Position numbers and translations under genes: made by a program. 37,559 nucleotides of DNA from assembly GCA_913057715.1 (NCBI GenBank), contig CAJXOR010000013.1, forward strand, positions 1 through 37,559, given 5' to 3'. Each line of letters starts with the position of its first letter. Position 1 is the first letter of the stretch. The notes beneath the pieces are model-generated. The model saw only the letters and a list, made by a program, of their open reading frames with translations. It was not told the DNA's origin and ran no database searches. Below are positions 1-9,067 of this stretch, piece after piece. The DNA is from an uncultured Moraxellaceae bacterium. Lineage in GTDB: Bacteria; Pseudomonadota; Gammaproteobacteria; Pseudomonadales; Moraxellaceae.

Positions 1-55
1 CGATGGTTCCCACGTTTAAGTGGGGTTTAGTACGTTCAAACTTAGCCTTGGCCAT
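1..55 (-). CDS. tuf: Elongation factor Tu, N-terminal fragment (cut by window edge)
   Basis: Read on the minus strand from the ATG at 53-55, the first 18 codons give MAKAKFERTKPHLNVGTI, the standard EF-Tu N-terminus just before its first GTP-binding loop. The gene continues beyond base 1. An AAAGGA ribosome-binding site lies a few bases upstream of the ATG. It follows fusA by 71 bases with no terminator between them, which is the usual rpsL-rpsG-fusA-tuf order. EF-Tu delivers aminoacyl-tRNA to the ribosome. Only the extreme N-terminus is visible, so nothing can be said about the catalytic parts. Confidence 0.93.
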   Translation of the reverse strand, partial: MAKAKFERTKPHLNVGTI

Positions 56-126
56 AGTCTTAATCCTTTAGTTAAATAAATTGCTGGCAGACAAGCTGCC
101 AGTCTTGGTATGAGTTAACGGACAAC

Positions 127-2259
127 TTATTCGTCGTCGTCTGATCCGCCCTTAGTGTACTTAGCGATGATGCCATCGGCAACATTTTTAGGCGTATCGG
201 CGTACTTGGCAAATTCCATCGAGTAAGTTGCACGTCCCTGAGACATAGAGCGCAACTGAGTCGCATATCCAAACATCTCTGAAAGCGGAACCTCAGCCTT
301 CATGTGTTTTGCGCCACCAGGCAAATCGTCCATGCCTTGAATCAAGCCGCGGCGACGGTTCAAGTCACCCATGATATCGCCCATGTAGTCTTCAGGCGTT
401 TCAACTTCAACCTTCATGATCGGCTCAAGCAGCGATGGATTGGCGATGTTGAAGCCGTTACGGAAGGCGTAAGAACCAGCCATCTTAAACGAGAGTTCAT
501 CTGAATCGACGTCATGGTAAGAACCGTCAAACAGCGTGGCACGCACACCAACGACAGGGTAGCCAGCCAAGACGCCATTTTTCATGCGCTCTTGGATGCC
601 TTTGTCGACGGCGCCGAAGTATTCTTTAGGCACCGAACCACCAACGATCTGCTCAACAAACTCGTACTCTTTTTCAGAGTCTTCTGGAAGCGGCTCAAGG
701 CGAACCCAGACGTGACCGTATTTACCACGACCACCGGTTTGACGAACGAATTTGCCTTCGACTTCAACCATCTGACGGATGGTTTCACGATAAGCAACCT
801 GAGGCTGACCGATGTTGGCTTCAACACCAAATTCACGCTTCATGCGATCAACCAAGATCTCAAGGTGCAACTCGCCCATACCTGAGATGATCGTTTGGCC
901 AGATTCTTCATCGGTGTGAACACGGAACGAAGGATCTTCTTTAGCCAGACGGCCCAAAGCGATCGACATTTTCTCTTGGTCAGCCTTGGTTTTCGGCTCA
1001 ACCGCAAGCGAAATCACTGGCTCAGGGAACTCCATACGCTCAAGCGTGATGATGTTGTCTTCATCACACAACGTATCGCCCGTCGTGACGTCTTTTAAGC
1101 CAACACAAGCAGCAATGTCACCAGCACGGATTTCAGAGATTTCTTTTTGCTCTGATGCGTGCATCTGAACGATACGGCCTACGCGCTCACGCTTAGATTT
1201 AACGGGGTTATAAACTGCATCGCCCTGCTTGATAACACCTGAGTAAACACGTACGAAGGTTAAGTTTCCTACGTATTTGTCGTTCATGATCTTAAACGCT
1301 AGTGCCGAGAAGGGCTCGTCATCAGCGGCGCGGCGCGTAGCTTCAGTTTCGTTTTTGTCGTCAAGCACACCTTTGATCGCTTCCACGTCGTTAGGTGCTG
1401 GTAAGTACTGGATCACAGCATCCAACATGCGCTGAACACCTTTATTTTTAAAGGCAGTACCACACATCGCAGGGATGATCTCACCAGCAATGGTACGATC
1501 ACGGATGGCTTTGTTGATTTCATCAACACTTAGCTCACCGGTTTCAAGGTACTTATCCATCAACTCTTCAGACGCTTCTGCAGCAGTCTCAACGAGTTTT
1601 TCACGGTACTCTTCTGCTTGAGCTTGAAGTTCGCTTGGGATATCGCGTTCTTCAAACTTCATGCCCATAGACTCTTCGTCCCAGTAAACCGCTTTCATGG
1701 TTACTAGATCGATGACGCCTTCAAAGCCGTCTTCTTTACCGATTGGAATCACGATGTTGATTGGGTTGCCGCCAAGACGGGTCTTGATCTGCTCAACCAC
1801 ACGGAAGTAGTCAGCACCAACGCGGTCCATCTTATTGACAAAGGCGATACGGGGAACTTTGTACTTGTTAGCCTGGCGCCATACGGTCTCAGACTGTGGC
1901 TGAACACCACCAACCGCACAGTAAACCATGCAAGCGCCATCAAGCACACGCATAGAGCGCTCTACTTCGATGGTGAAGTCAACGTGTCCGGGGGTGTCAA
2001 TGATGTTGATCTGGTGTTGCTCAAACTGCTTAGCCATACCTGACCAAAAGCAAGTCGTTGCCGCAGAAGTGATGGTGATACCACGTTCTTGCTCTTGCTC
2101 CATCCAGTCCATAACCGCCGCACCGTCGTGAACTTCACCGATTTTGTGGCTAATACCGGTATAGAACAAGATACGTTCAGTCGTTGTGGTTTTACCGGCA
2201 TCAATGTGTGCCGAAATACCAATGTTGCGATACCGCTTTAGGGGGGTAATACGTGCCAT
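127..2259 (-). CDS. fusA: Elongation factor G
   Basis: This is the translocation GTPase that moves tRNA and mRNA through the ribosome and, with RRF, helps recycle it. The 710-residue product is close to the usual ~700. G1 AHIDAGKT is at residues 17-24, DTPGH at 88-92 and NKMDR at 142-146, followed by the long EF-G domains II-V that end in an acidic SDDDE tail. The ATG at 2257-2259 is preceded by AAGGAT about 7 bases upstream, which fixes the start. It lies third in the str operon after rpsL and rpsG. A terminator-shaped hairpin sits between rpsG and this gene, so its expression may be partly uncoupled from the ribosomal-protein genes. All key G-domain motifs are intact. Confidence 0.98.
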   Translation of the reverse strand: MARITPLKRYRNIGISAHIDAGKTTTTERILFYTGISHKIGEVHDGAAVMDWMEQEQERGITITSAATTCFWSGMAKQFEQHQINIIDTPGHVDFTIEVERSMRVLDGACMVYCAVGGVQPQSETVWRQANKYKVPRIAFVNKMDRVGADYFRVVEQIKTRLGGNPINIVIPIGKEDGFEGVIDLVTMKAVYWDEESMGMKFEERDIPSELQAQAEEYREKLVETAAEASEELMDKYLETGELSVDEINKAIRDRTIAGEIIPAMCGTAFKNKGVQRMLDAVIQYLPAPNDVEAIKGVLDDKNETEATRRAADDEPFSALAFKIMNDKYVGNLTFVRVYSGVIKQGDAVYNPVKSKRERVGRIVQMHASEQKEISEIRAGDIAACVGLKDVTTGDTLCDEDNIITLERMEFPEPVISLAVEPKTKADQEKMSIALGRLAKEDPSFRVHTDEESGQTIISGMGELHLEILVDRMKREFGVEANIGQPQVAYRETIRQMVEVEGKFVRQTGGRGKYGHVWVRLEPLPEDSEKEYEFVEQIVGGSVPKEYFGAVDKGIQERMKNGVLAGYPVVGVRATLFDGSYHDVDSDELSFKMAGSYAFRNGFNIANPSLLEPIMKVEVETPEDYMGDIMGDLNRRRGLIQGMDDLPGGAKHMKAEVPLSEMFGYATQLRSMSQGRATYSMEFAKYADTPKNVADGIIAKYTKGGSDDDE

Positions 2260-2309
2260 TTTTTAATCCTTATTAAGGTTTAAATCGCCGGTATATGAAA
2301 ACCAGCTAG

Positions 2310-2332
2310 AAAAAATGCGGCTTTTGGCCGCA
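2310..2332 (-). terminator. Terminator-shaped hairpin between rpsG and fusA
   Basis: On the minus strand the sequence forms TGCGGC-CAAAA-GCCGCA (stem arms 2327-2332 and 2316-2321) followed at once by six T (2310-2315). This is the layout of a Rho-independent terminator with a short 6-bp GC-rich stem. It begins 9 bases after the rpsG stop and lies inside the str operon, so it probably acts as a partial terminator or an mRNA 3'-end/processing signal, not a full stop. Function is inferred from shape only. Confidence 0.55.
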
Positions 2333-2341
2333 CTTAATCGC

Positions 2342-2815
2342 TTAGAAACGGTAATGCGAGAACGCTTTGTTGGCTTCAGCCATGCGGTGAACTTCATCAC
2401 GTTTTTTCATCGCGTTGCCCTTGCCTTCACTGGCATCCTGCAGCTCACCTGCCAGACGCAGCGCCATCGATTTTTCTGAGCGCTTTGCAGCAGCTTCAGC
2501 CAACCAACGCATGGCCAATGCAGTACGACGGGAGGGGCGTACTTCCATTGGAACTTGGTAGGTCGCGCCGCCAACACGGCGAGCTTTAACCTCGACCAGT
2601 GGGCGAACTTTTTCTAACGTATCTTCAAAAAACTCGACCGGATCGGCGTCTTTGTTTTTCTCAAGCACTTTATCCATCGCTGAGTAAACAATCTTCTCGG
2701 CGATCGATTTTTTACCATCAAGCATCACGTGGTTGATGAATTTAGCGATGGTTAGACTTCCGAACTTAGGATCGGGCAGGATTTCTCGGGCACCGATTAC
2801 GCGACGTCTTGGCAT
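2342..2815 (-). CDS. rpsG: 30S ribosomal protein S7
   Basis: S7 nucleates assembly of the 3' major domain of 16S rRNA and contacts the E-site tRNA region. The 157-residue product has the normal length and typical S7 blocks: the basic N-terminus [18 protein letters not shown] near residue 33, the [16 protein letters not shown] stretch near residue 75, and [14 protein letters not shown] near residue 104. The ATG has an AAGGA site 6-7 bases upstream. It is the second gene of the str operon, 92 bases after rpsL. In E. coli, S7 represses its own operon by binding the rpsL-rpsG intercistronic mRNA; a perfect inverted repeat is present in the corresponding gap here. Confidence 0.98.
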   Translation of the reverse strand: MPRRRVIGAREILPDPKFGSLTIAKFINHVMLDGKKSIAEKIVYSAMDKVLEKNKDADPVEFFEDTLEKVRPLVEVKARRVGGATYQVPMEVRPSRRTALAMRWLAEAAAKRSEKSMALRLAGELQDASEGKGNAMKKRDEVHRMAEANKAFSHYRF

Positions 2816-2841
2816 GTGTATTCCTTAATCTTCAGGTTGGT

Positions 2842-2861
2842 CCGGCAAGCAGTTGTGCCGG
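2842..2861 (-). promoter_or_regulatory. Inverted repeat in the rpsL-rpsG gap
   Basis: CCGGCA (2842-2847) and TGCCGG (2856-2861) form a perfect 6-bp stem with an 8-base loop and no T-run, so it is not a terminator. It sits in the rpsL-rpsG intercistronic region, where the S7 translational operator lies in E. coli. A role in S7 feedback is inference from position only; I did not match it to the E. coli structure. Confidence 0.3.
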
Positions 2862-2907
2862 CCTTACTGCAACTCAATTAAAAGCTGCTGCAAAATGTTT
2901 GTTTAAA

Positions 2908-3282
2908 TTACTTCTTAGGACGTTTAGCACCGTACTTAGAGCGGCCTTGCATGCGGTCTTTAACACCCGCGCAGTCAAGTGCTCCTCGCACTGTGTGATA
3001 ACGCACACCTGGCAAATCTTTAACCCGGCCACCGCGAATCAAAACCACACTGTGCTCTTGAAGGTTGTGACCTTCGCCGCCGATGTAGCTAGATACTTCG
3101 TAACCTGAAGTCAAACGAACGCGGCAAACTTTACGCATGGCTGAGTTCGGTTTTTTAGGTGTGGTGGTATATACACGAGTACAAACACCGCGGCGCTGAG
3201 GACAAGCTTGCAGCGCTGGCACCTTAGACTTTTCTTTCTGAGTTTCGCGACCCTTGCGGATCAACTGATTCGTTGTTGCCAT
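2908..3282 (-). CDS. rpsL: 30S ribosomal protein S12
   Basis: S12 sits at the decoding centre and controls accuracy. The 124-residue product matches the family length. The decoding loops are visible as [15 protein letters not shown] (about residues 40-55) and [13 protein letters not shown] (about 85-97). Lysines are present at the positions where substitutions classically give streptomycin resistance, so the allele looks wild type. The ATG at 3280-3282 follows GGGAGAG by about 8 bases. It is the first gene of the str operon. The upstream 128 bases carry a candidate promoter and a hairpin, listed separately. Confidence 0.98.
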   Translation of the reverse strand: MATTNQLIRKGRETQKEKSKVPALQACPQRRGVCTRVYTTTPKKPNSAMRKVCRVRLTSGYEVSSYIGGEGHNLQEHSVVLIRGGRVKDLPGVRYHTVRGALDCAGVKDRMQGRSKYGAKRPKK

Positions 3283-3328
3283 ATGGCAGTTCTCTCCCGT
3301 TAGACTTTTAAAAGCCGTTCAACAAATA

Positions 3329-3353
3329 AAGCACCTGAATGAAGCAGGTGCTT
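3329..3353. terminator. Bidirectional terminator-like hairpin upstream of rpsL
   Basis: AAGCACCTG (3329-3337) pairs perfectly with CAGGTGCTT (3345-3353) around a 7-base loop. On the plus strand it runs into TTTTTT; on the minus strand into the weaker TTTATTTG. The obvious job is to end transcription of the upstream minus-strand EcsC-family gene. However, the best candidate str promoter lies before it, which would place it in the rpsL leader. Confidence 0.6.
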
Positions 3354-3366
3354 TTTTCGATTGCAT

Positions 3367-3395
3367 ATATTAACCAGTTAACCAATATATTTCAA
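3367..3395 (-). promoter_or_regulatory. Candidate sigma-70 promoter of the str operon
   Basis: On the minus strand TTGAAA (3390-3395) and TAATAT (3367-3372) are separated by exactly 17 bases: five of six matches to the -35 consensus and four of six to the -10. It lies just downstream of the EcsC-family stop and upstream of rpsL, giving an expected start near 3360. The alternative is an unrecognised promoter in the 45 bases between the hairpin and rpsL. Confidence 0.45.
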
Positions 3396-3410
3396 CCAAG
3401 GTTTATCTGA

Positions 3411-4295
3411 TCACTGATTTTCAGGTTCACTGTAAATACCTAAAGAGCGAGCACACACTTCGTTGATCACATAGACACTGTAAGTAGCGCCGGTGATGCC
3501 CGTCGCGATCGGCATAAACTTAGTCAAAAAACCGAGGCTCTTCTCAAGGTTAAACCGCTCTATGATGTTTTCATGGATGTTTTTAAACAGCACACCGTTC
3601 GCATCTGATTCAATCAATCCTTGAAGCACCCTTAAGTCTGAAGTCTGAGCAACCTGTTTAAAGGTATTCATGCTCAGCATGACTGACTGCTTTTCACTCA
3701 GGCTACTGAGATCGGTATTTGAGAGCATATAGTAAGCCTCTTTAGAGCCCTGCTCACCGCTAAGTGGTTTTCCCATAATGGCTGATATTTGATAGATCGA
3801 TTTTAAGGAAATCAACATCAACCAAATCACATCGCCAAGCAAACCAGCAAAACCGGTCATACCTGTGATACCACCACCAGCTGCGGCCAATAACCGATTT
3901 TCATGACTGACTTTTTCAGCTAAGGCCATGCGCTCATCAAAGGTCATATCCTCACTGACAGCAAACTCTCCGCGCAAGCTTGCCGCTGCCCAACGCTCAG
4001 CGAGAAAGGACATTTGAGTAAAAGCTTTACTTTTGCCTAGCTGCTGCCAGTGTTCAGGAGTGATCTTGCCAACCGCTTTTTTGACCCAATTGAACTTTGA
4101 ACCCAAGAGTTGATTGGCGATACCTGGAAGTGATTCGCGAAAAGCATCTTCGGTGTCTTTGGTGACAAGCTCAGACTTGGTAGCCTGCGATGGCTTATGG
4201 TTTTCACGCTGAGAGGCTTGAGCCAAAAGGCTGCCACCTTTGATAGCCAAATGTCTAATCTGAGTGACTTGTGCTGCTGGAATCCGAAACTTCAT
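3411..4295 (-). CDS. EcsC family protein
   Basis: The 294-residue product matches the EcsC protein family, first named from the Bacillus ecs ABC-transporter operon; the biochemical role is unknown. The recognisable part is the glycine-rich hydrophobic stretch AAGGGITGMTGFAGLLGD (about residues 137-154), which runs into an aromatic/aliphatic segment and then IYQISAIMG. The N-terminal ~120 residues are charged and helical in character. There is no signal peptide, so it is probably cytoplasmic or membrane-associated through the glycine-rich segment. It stands alone between the fil-type locus and the str operon on the same strand, with its own downstream hairpin. No ABC transporter genes are nearby. 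Confidence 0.8.
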   Translation of the reverse strand: MKFRIPAAQVTQIRHLAIKGGSLLAQASQRENHKPSQATKSELVTKDTEDAFRESLPGIANQLLGSKFNWVKKAVGKITPEHWQQLGKSKAFTQMSFLAERWAAASLRGEFAVSEDMTFDERMALAEKVSHENRLLAAAGGGITGMTGFAGLLGDVIWLMLISLKSIYQISAIMGKPLSGEQGSKEAYYMLSNTDLSSLSEKQSVMLSMNTFKQVAQTSDLRVLQGLIESDANGVLFKNIHENIIERFNLEKSLGFLTKFMPIATGITGATYSVYVINEVCARSLGIYSEPENQ

Positions 4296-4395
4296 AAATT
4301 TTTAAACCAGTAAGTTATTGAGATTATTTTAACCTCAAGTGCGTTGGGTCGGTCGATATGGTGCCAAACTGCAACGATTATCAACTCGCACTAAC

Positions 4396-4422
4396 AAAAA
4401 ACCCCGCTAAAGCGGGGTTTTT
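4396..4422 (-). terminator. Strong Rho-independent terminator after filF
   Basis: ACCCCGC (4401-4407) pairs with GCGGGGT (4412-4418) around a TAAA loop, flanked by A and T runs that lengthen the stem and provide a T-tract on either strand. It begins a few bases after the filF stop at 4427 and closes the fil-type transcription unit. Confidence 0.9.
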
Positions 4423-4426
4423 CTGT

Positions 4427-6385
4427 TTATTTAACCTTGCTTCCACCCCCGTCGCAGGCGCTGAGCGCCATTGAGAAGGTGCCGCCTCGCCTGTCTTCAA
4501 TCCCCTCGAGATCACTTTCAACACTATTGCCTTGCGATTCTTGAGTTGTCGCATAAAAGCTCAAGTTAGCATTGTAAGTGTTGACCCATATAGGATCAAT
4601 AAACGAGGACGCATTGCCATTGACTAAGATGCCTCGGGCTAGAACCGATCCTGAGCCACTGTTGTCAGAAGTCGCCCTAACTAAAGAGTTAATGTTTAGC
4701 GTAAGTCTTGTTCCATCTAATCCCGCTCCAACTTGAGCTCCATCGAGTCCCGGGCCAAACTCATCGCCGTTTAACAAAAACGAAGGATTAATGAAGGATC
4801 CATTGCTACTTCCTGCCACACCGGGAATTTGATCAAGGGTAGAACGAATATAACCGACTGGTTTATCCAATCCATCTATGGTGCAGTTCGGCTCCCCTAA
4901 ATTACCAAAGTCAGGATTAACAATACCGCCACCATCTGACCAAATATTTCCATCTTCTCGGATAAGTAAACCGACCTTCCCAACAGGTACAAGCGAACCG
5001 TTTGAAGTCAGGTAGCTCATGCTGGCTGTCACACTAAGCGGGAAGATGTACTTTTCGCCAGTATCAACAGCAGTGCGCGTAATCCAGATACTGGGCTGAA
5101 GAAAGCTACTTGCGATCTGCGTAGGCAGAGTAAAGATCGTCGCGTTAGATAAATCACCCCCTCCACCCGTCTGAGCGTCACCATTGAATTGAGACCAACG
5201 ACCCAGCAAACTCTGATCCAATAAACCAGTACCAGCGTAAAGTTCATAAATACTTTGATTACCAAAGATTACTCGGTTATCAATTAATTTACCCTGGTAA
5301 AAACTCACTCGAGTTGGTGATTGCTCGCGCGGATCATCCAAGCTCCAGTCATAATTAGTTAGGTTCTTGGATAGCGGATCAACTAAAGCATCTTCATCAA
5401 TAGACATCCGATCAAACCGTGCTCGACCCGGTAAATTGGTTGCAGATGGCGAGCTACTCCCTGCGCGAATATAAGAACTATTCCAATACATACCTTGGCC
5501 AATCACTTTGCTCGATCGGTTTTGAAGGCCATATATCTCCATAGCAACAACAAGAGCTCCAGGGCCAGTTCCTGTAGAACCAGAGATGCCGGTTGAAAGC
5601 ACGCCTGAACCAACTGGATTACCCGGTAGTCCGTAGTACAGCCCGGCAACACTGACATTTAGGGCCTGATTTAAACGCTCAGCTGCCTGCTCTCGAGTCA
5701 ACGTGATTGCTAGCCCGAATTCACTCAACCATGCTTCAGTTTTATCGATAAAAGCATTGGTAACGAAGTCCTCAGTAGACAGATTACCCTCGATAAGTTC
5801 TGACATGGCCTCGCGCAAACGCAGGGGAATCGATATCTGATTAATCGGTATCCCTTCAACATACTCGTTAGGAGTAAAACTATCAAAGTTACCACTATCG
5901 TCGGTTACTTCGGTAACATTTAGCGCATCCAGCAACCTGATGATGTTGATTGCTGCGGTTCCCGCAGAACTTTCAAGGGAAGTCACCTCACTAGAAGAGG
6001 TCAGGTCAAGGGGTGTGATCCTGCGGATGGTACCATTGAATATATTGCCACTTGAGTTTTGCTCAAAAGCATCAATTAAGGTATCACCAAAAAATATTTG
6101 ACGGGTTCCATCCGGGTCTCCGACAAAGATTTGAACTCGATCCCCAGGCAAGCAGCTAAGGGTACCCGTCTGATCCGTAACCGATGTGTAAATACCACAG
6201 CGATACCCAAGTCCTTCGGTGGGGGCAAGAGTGAATTCAGCAGTAACACAACGCTCAAGATTGCACTCGTTAGTTGCACCCAAGCCGAATCCTGGTTGTG
6301 CAAAATTATTTTCTGCGCTACTGCAGGCGGCCAACAATGCCGTCAACATCAAAGCGCCCGCCAATTTAATTTGATTAGTAGACAT
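4427..6385 (-). CDS. filF: FilF-type outer-membrane lipoprotein
   Basis: The 652-residue product begins with a lipoprotein signal ending in LLAAC, placing the lipidated cysteine at residue 21. Serine at +2 favours outer-membrane sorting. The mature protein opens with a cysteine-containing module (NECNLERC, YRCGIY, LSCLPGD), followed by a long Ser/Gly/Asn-rich extracellular-type region with few lysines and a Cys near the C-terminus. I assign it to the FilF family annotated as a pilus-assembly protein in Acinetobacter because of the lipoprotein start, the early Cys module, its size and its place as the last gene after FilE. It is 24 bases downstream of filE and followed by a strong terminator. 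The molecular function is not known from sequence. The family call is from memory of the annotation, not from a search. Confidence 0.65.
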   Translation of the reverse strand: MSTNQIKLAGALMLTALLAACSSAENNFAQPGFGLGATNECNLERCVTAEFTLAPTEGLGYRCGIYTSVTDQTGTLSCLPGDRVQIFVGDPDGTRQIFFGDTLIDAFEQNSSGNIFNGTIRRITPLDLTSSSEVTSLESSAGTAAINIIRLLDALNVTEVTDDSGNFDSFTPNEYVEGIPINQISIPLRLREAMSELIEGNLSTEDFVTNAFIDKTEAWLSEFGLAITLTREQAAERLNQALNVSVAGLYYGLPGNPVGSGVLSTGISGSTGTGPGALVVAMEIYGLQNRSSKVIGQGMYWNSSYIRAGSSSPSATNLPGRARFDRMSIDEDALVDPLSKNLTNYDWSLDDPREQSPTRVSFYQGKLIDNRVIFGNQSIYELYAGTGLLDQSLLGRWSQFNGDAQTGGGGDLSNATIFTLPTQIASSFLQPSIWITRTAVDTGEKYIFPLSVTASMSYLTSNGSLVPVGKVGLLIREDGNIWSDGGGIVNPDFGNLGEPNCTIDGLDKPVGYIRSTLDQIPGVAGSSNGSFINPSFLLNGDEFGPGLDGAQVGAGLDGTRLTLNINSLVRATSDNSGSGSVLARGILVNGNASSFIDPIWVNTYNANLSFYATTQESQGNSVESDLEGIEDRRGGTFSMALSACDGGGSKVK

Positions 6386-6409
6386 GTAACTTCCCTGTAG
6401 GTAAACCGA

Positions 6410-7372
6410 TTATCGCACCACGGTTCCAGTTTGTAGAGTGATACTCCCGCTTCTGCTCAATGAATACTCTTCACTGTAGGGCATTTGAGCCATAGGAGTC
6501 ATGAGTAAGTATTGAGCCTCTTCAGGTGCCAATAAAACACCTTTCAAAGAGGATTTTTGTATCCAAGTTGAAGCTTCTAGCTCCGTAAAATAAGTAGCTG
6601 CGCCCTGCATGATACAACCTTGCTGATCCAGAAAAACGCTTAAAGGCCAGTAAAATGTACCCGGTGATTTACTCTCAAAAGATTGCAGATAGATGACCTG
6701 ATCAGCAGCAGATAGTTTGACAAGCTCATACTCAAAGTCTTTGTTGCTCTGAATCGGCCACAAATTTTTGGTTCCGCGCTTTGAAAAGCCTTCGGCCTTT
6801 TGCATCTGCTTGGGTGTCAAACACTCCATTGGTAACGCGCTTTTCAGGGCAGATGCCGGCAGCACACTATAATTATCAGCAACACGGTATAAAGGCTGTA
6901 CTGTTGGTTTTATAATCAGAGCCTCCGACACTTGCTCATCAGCTCTCTCGATATAGTCAACTGATCCCACTTGATTGGGCACCGTAAAAAAGCGCTTTTT
7001 ATCAGACAGGTTAAATTGCTTCTCTATGAGCAACTCAGAGTCAACATACTCAACTCCGTCGTTGTTTATAAAGTCATCCGTGGTAACGACTCTTTGGCTG
7101 TCTTGTTGAACAGAAGTTGATTTTGACTGATCTGCCACTTTGACAGTAGCTTTTTGACTTGTCTGTTCTGGATTAGGGCTTGAAATGTCAGGCTGAGATT
7201 GTATCGACTCTTGAGACTTTCTCGGTCGATCCGAATTAGACTCGTTGCTCTCAATAGGAATATTGATCGGCCGACCATCAGGTCCAATAATCGTAGCGAA
7301 AGTACTTTGGGCAGATGCCAGCTGAACAAATCCAGCTGACACCACACAAAGTGCTGTAATCAAAGATTTCAT
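6410..7372 (-). CDS. filE: FilE-type periplasmic pilus-assembly protein
   Basis: The 320-residue product has a Sec signal peptide ending ASA (cleavage near residue 21). The mature N-terminus reads FATIIGPDGRPINIP, the hallmark I associate with FilE proteins of Acinetobacter. Residues ~40-100 are a Ser/Gln/Lys-rich, probably disordered linker. The rest is a compact region with two cysteines, in MECLTPKQM and DQQGCIMQG, which could form a disulfide. There are no membrane segments beyond the signal, so it is probably periplasmic. Its ATG follows the filD stop by 5 bases without a good ribosome-binding site, suggesting translational coupling to filD. Function is unknown; the context implies a role in export or assembly of the FilA proteins. 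Confidence 0.68.
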   Translation of the reverse strand: MKSLITALCVVSAGFVQLASAQSTFATIIGPDGRPINIPIESNESNSDRPRKSQESIQSQPDISSPNPEQTSQKATVKVADQSKSTSVQQDSQRVVTTDDFINNDGVEYVDSELLIEKQFNLSDKKRFFTVPNQVGSVDYIERADEQVSEALIIKPTVQPLYRVADNYSVLPASALKSALPMECLTPKQMQKAEGFSKRGTKNLWPIQSNKDFEYELVKLSAADQVIYLQSFESKSPGTFYWPLSVFLDQQGCIMQGAATYFTELEASTWIQKSSLKGVLLAPEEAQYLLMTPMAQMPYSEEYSLSRSGSITLQTGTVVR

Positions 7373-7377
7373 ATTGA

Positions 7378-9036
7378 TTACCAGCGAGTTCGATAAGCCA
7401 TGCCCAAGAAAAAGATATCGGTCTTGGTTTTGATATCTAAGCCAGCATAAGGGTTAATGATCAAGTTATTAACGCCAGTGTTGTTTGCAAGTGAACTGGT
7501 ATTGGCCGGGATATCATCGCGACTTCTCAAATAAGCAGCTGTCAAGTCAATGGTCGTATCTGGATCAAACTGATAACCAATACCCGTACCAAATAACTGA
7601 GCATTATTGATTGGTATCAGAGTGTTGCGCTTATCTTCAGGTATCGAAGAGTTTCTTGGCTCATAGCCTAACCTGAGAACCAAACGATCAGAAACGCGCT
7701 GCTCAAGACCTACGCCATAACTACAGGAACTTTGGAAACCCAACGGCAGGTCAAGAGTCTGATCAGTGACTTCAGGAGAAATCAGCTTTGCAACCTGAAG
7801 TGCAGAGATGGGGCGATCAAACTCAAATTTAAAGTTTTCCCAAGTATCGTAATCAGTACAACCAACGTCGAAGTTGATCTGTAAATCCGGAGTGGGCTTT
7901 ACTTTGATACCCGCTTGAAAGTGAGACGGGTAATCTAGCTCTAGCGCAACTAGGCCGGATTCTTTATCAGGTATATTTGATGGGAAATTCAGCAAGGCCA
8001 GTACGATCTGACCAGTAACAGAGGAGTTTAAGCCCCGGATAATTTCCTGAACTCCGCGGCCGTTTTCAACCTCAAACTTACCTTTTAAATCCATGGCCCC
8101 CGCACTTTGGTAAACCATACCAAAGGAGAAAGAGTCAGACGGCTGCCACAGTAAACCCAAGTTATAACTGGGAGACGCACTCTGCTCTAGCTGGAGAGAC
8201 AAACTACCAAATTTCTTGAAGGGCCCAACTGATTCTTCCGCCCGGCAGACACCAAGCAACAAAATATCAGTAATGATATTTTGAGACTCCCTAAAAGGCG
8301 CACAAACTTCTTCATCAATAAGGCGAAGAACACCGATCAAATCGTTTGGAAATCTGAGCTGAGTGTCAAGATTAAATGCCGTATAAGACAGGCCACCCGA
8401 CACACCTAAAGACAGCGTATCTGTCACATCATAAGATATGGTCGGTGACAGGTAGGTGATCCGCTCAATCGCTGTTTTCTCACCGAGAAAACTACTGGGG
8501 TCAGACGAATCTGTCTCGTAAAAACCCGCAATCAAAGGAGCATAAACGGCAGTACCATAAACCGCTTTAGAACCCGGTGGACGATAAGCTATACCGCCTG
8601 TGGCCGCAGTAATTGGTGCGCCTTCTGGAAACTTAAGAAAACTATCGAAACCAGGTATGAATAAGCCAGCCCCATCAGCCTTATCGACTACCTTGCCCTT
8701 AAAGTCGCTACAGAGGTTATTGCCGTCATCTGGCAAATCATTACAAACAATTGGATCATCAGAGTACCCAAAGACGTTAAAGCCAGGTGGCGCGCTAAAC
8801 TCCCTTTCAATATTGAATAGTGCCGCGATACCAATTACGTCAGTTTGTAGCCCCTGGATCTGGGTTAGGCCAGCAGGGTTAAAGTGAATCGACGATACGC
8901 CTGGCGGGTCTGCAGTAACAGCGTTCCCCAAAGCCAAACTTCTGATATCTACCGATAGGTTTTGGCCGAGCTGTGCGTGACCCTGAGTTGCAAATCCTGC
9001 TGCTACCAGCGCAGCAGATAATCGCTTCAATTTCAT
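7378..9036 (-). CDS. filD: FilD-type OmpP1/FadL family outer-membrane barrel
   Basis: Residues 1-21 form a signal peptide ending GHA. The mature protein begins with SLALGNAVTADPPGVSSIHFNPAGL, the characteristic N-terminal plug region of FadL/OmpP1 porins, and continues as alternating amphipathic strands to a C-terminal aromatic-rich strand ending MAYRTRW, as expected for BAM-inserted barrels. Length (~552) is above classical FadL (~440) because of long loops with several cysteines. I start at 9036 (MKLKRL) and not at the ATG four codons upstream, because the only AGGA overlaps that upstream ATG. It lies between filC and filE with gaps of 31 and 5 bases. FadL proteins import hydrophobic compounds; in the Fil context the substrate is unknown. 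Confidence 0.75.
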   Translation of the reverse strand: MKLKRLSAALVAAGFATQGHAQLGQNLSVDIRSLALGNAVTADPPGVSSIHFNPAGLTQIQGLQTDVIGIAALFNIEREFSAPPGFNVFGYSDDPIVCNDLPDDGNNLCSDFKGKVVDKADGAGLFIPGFDSFLKFPEGAPITAATGGIAYRPPGSKAVYGTAVYAPLIAGFYETDSSDPSSFLGEKTAIERITYLSPTISYDVTDTLSLGVSGGLSYTAFNLDTQLRFPNDLIGVLRLIDEEVCAPFRESQNIITDILLLGVCRAEESVGPFKKFGSLSLQLEQSASPSYNLGLLWQPSDSFSFGMVYQSAGAMDLKGKFEVENGRGVQEIIRGLNSSVTGQIVLALLNFPSNIPDKESGLVALELDYPSHFQAGIKVKPTPDLQINFDVGCTDYDTWENFKFEFDRPISALQVAKLISPEVTDQTLDLPLGFQSSCSYGVGLEQRVSDRLVLRLGYEPRNSSIPEDKRNTLIPINNAQLFGTGIGYQFDPDTTIDLTAAYLRSRDDIPANTSSLANNTGVNNLIINPYAGLDIKTKTDIFFLGMAYRTRW

Positions 9037-9067
9037 AACTGATTGCATCCTGCGTTAACTGGGTAAT

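Noticed and set aside
514-885. 123-codon plus-strand frame opposite fusA
   Set aside because: Shadow of the strongly conserved fusA reading frame, with no independent signal.
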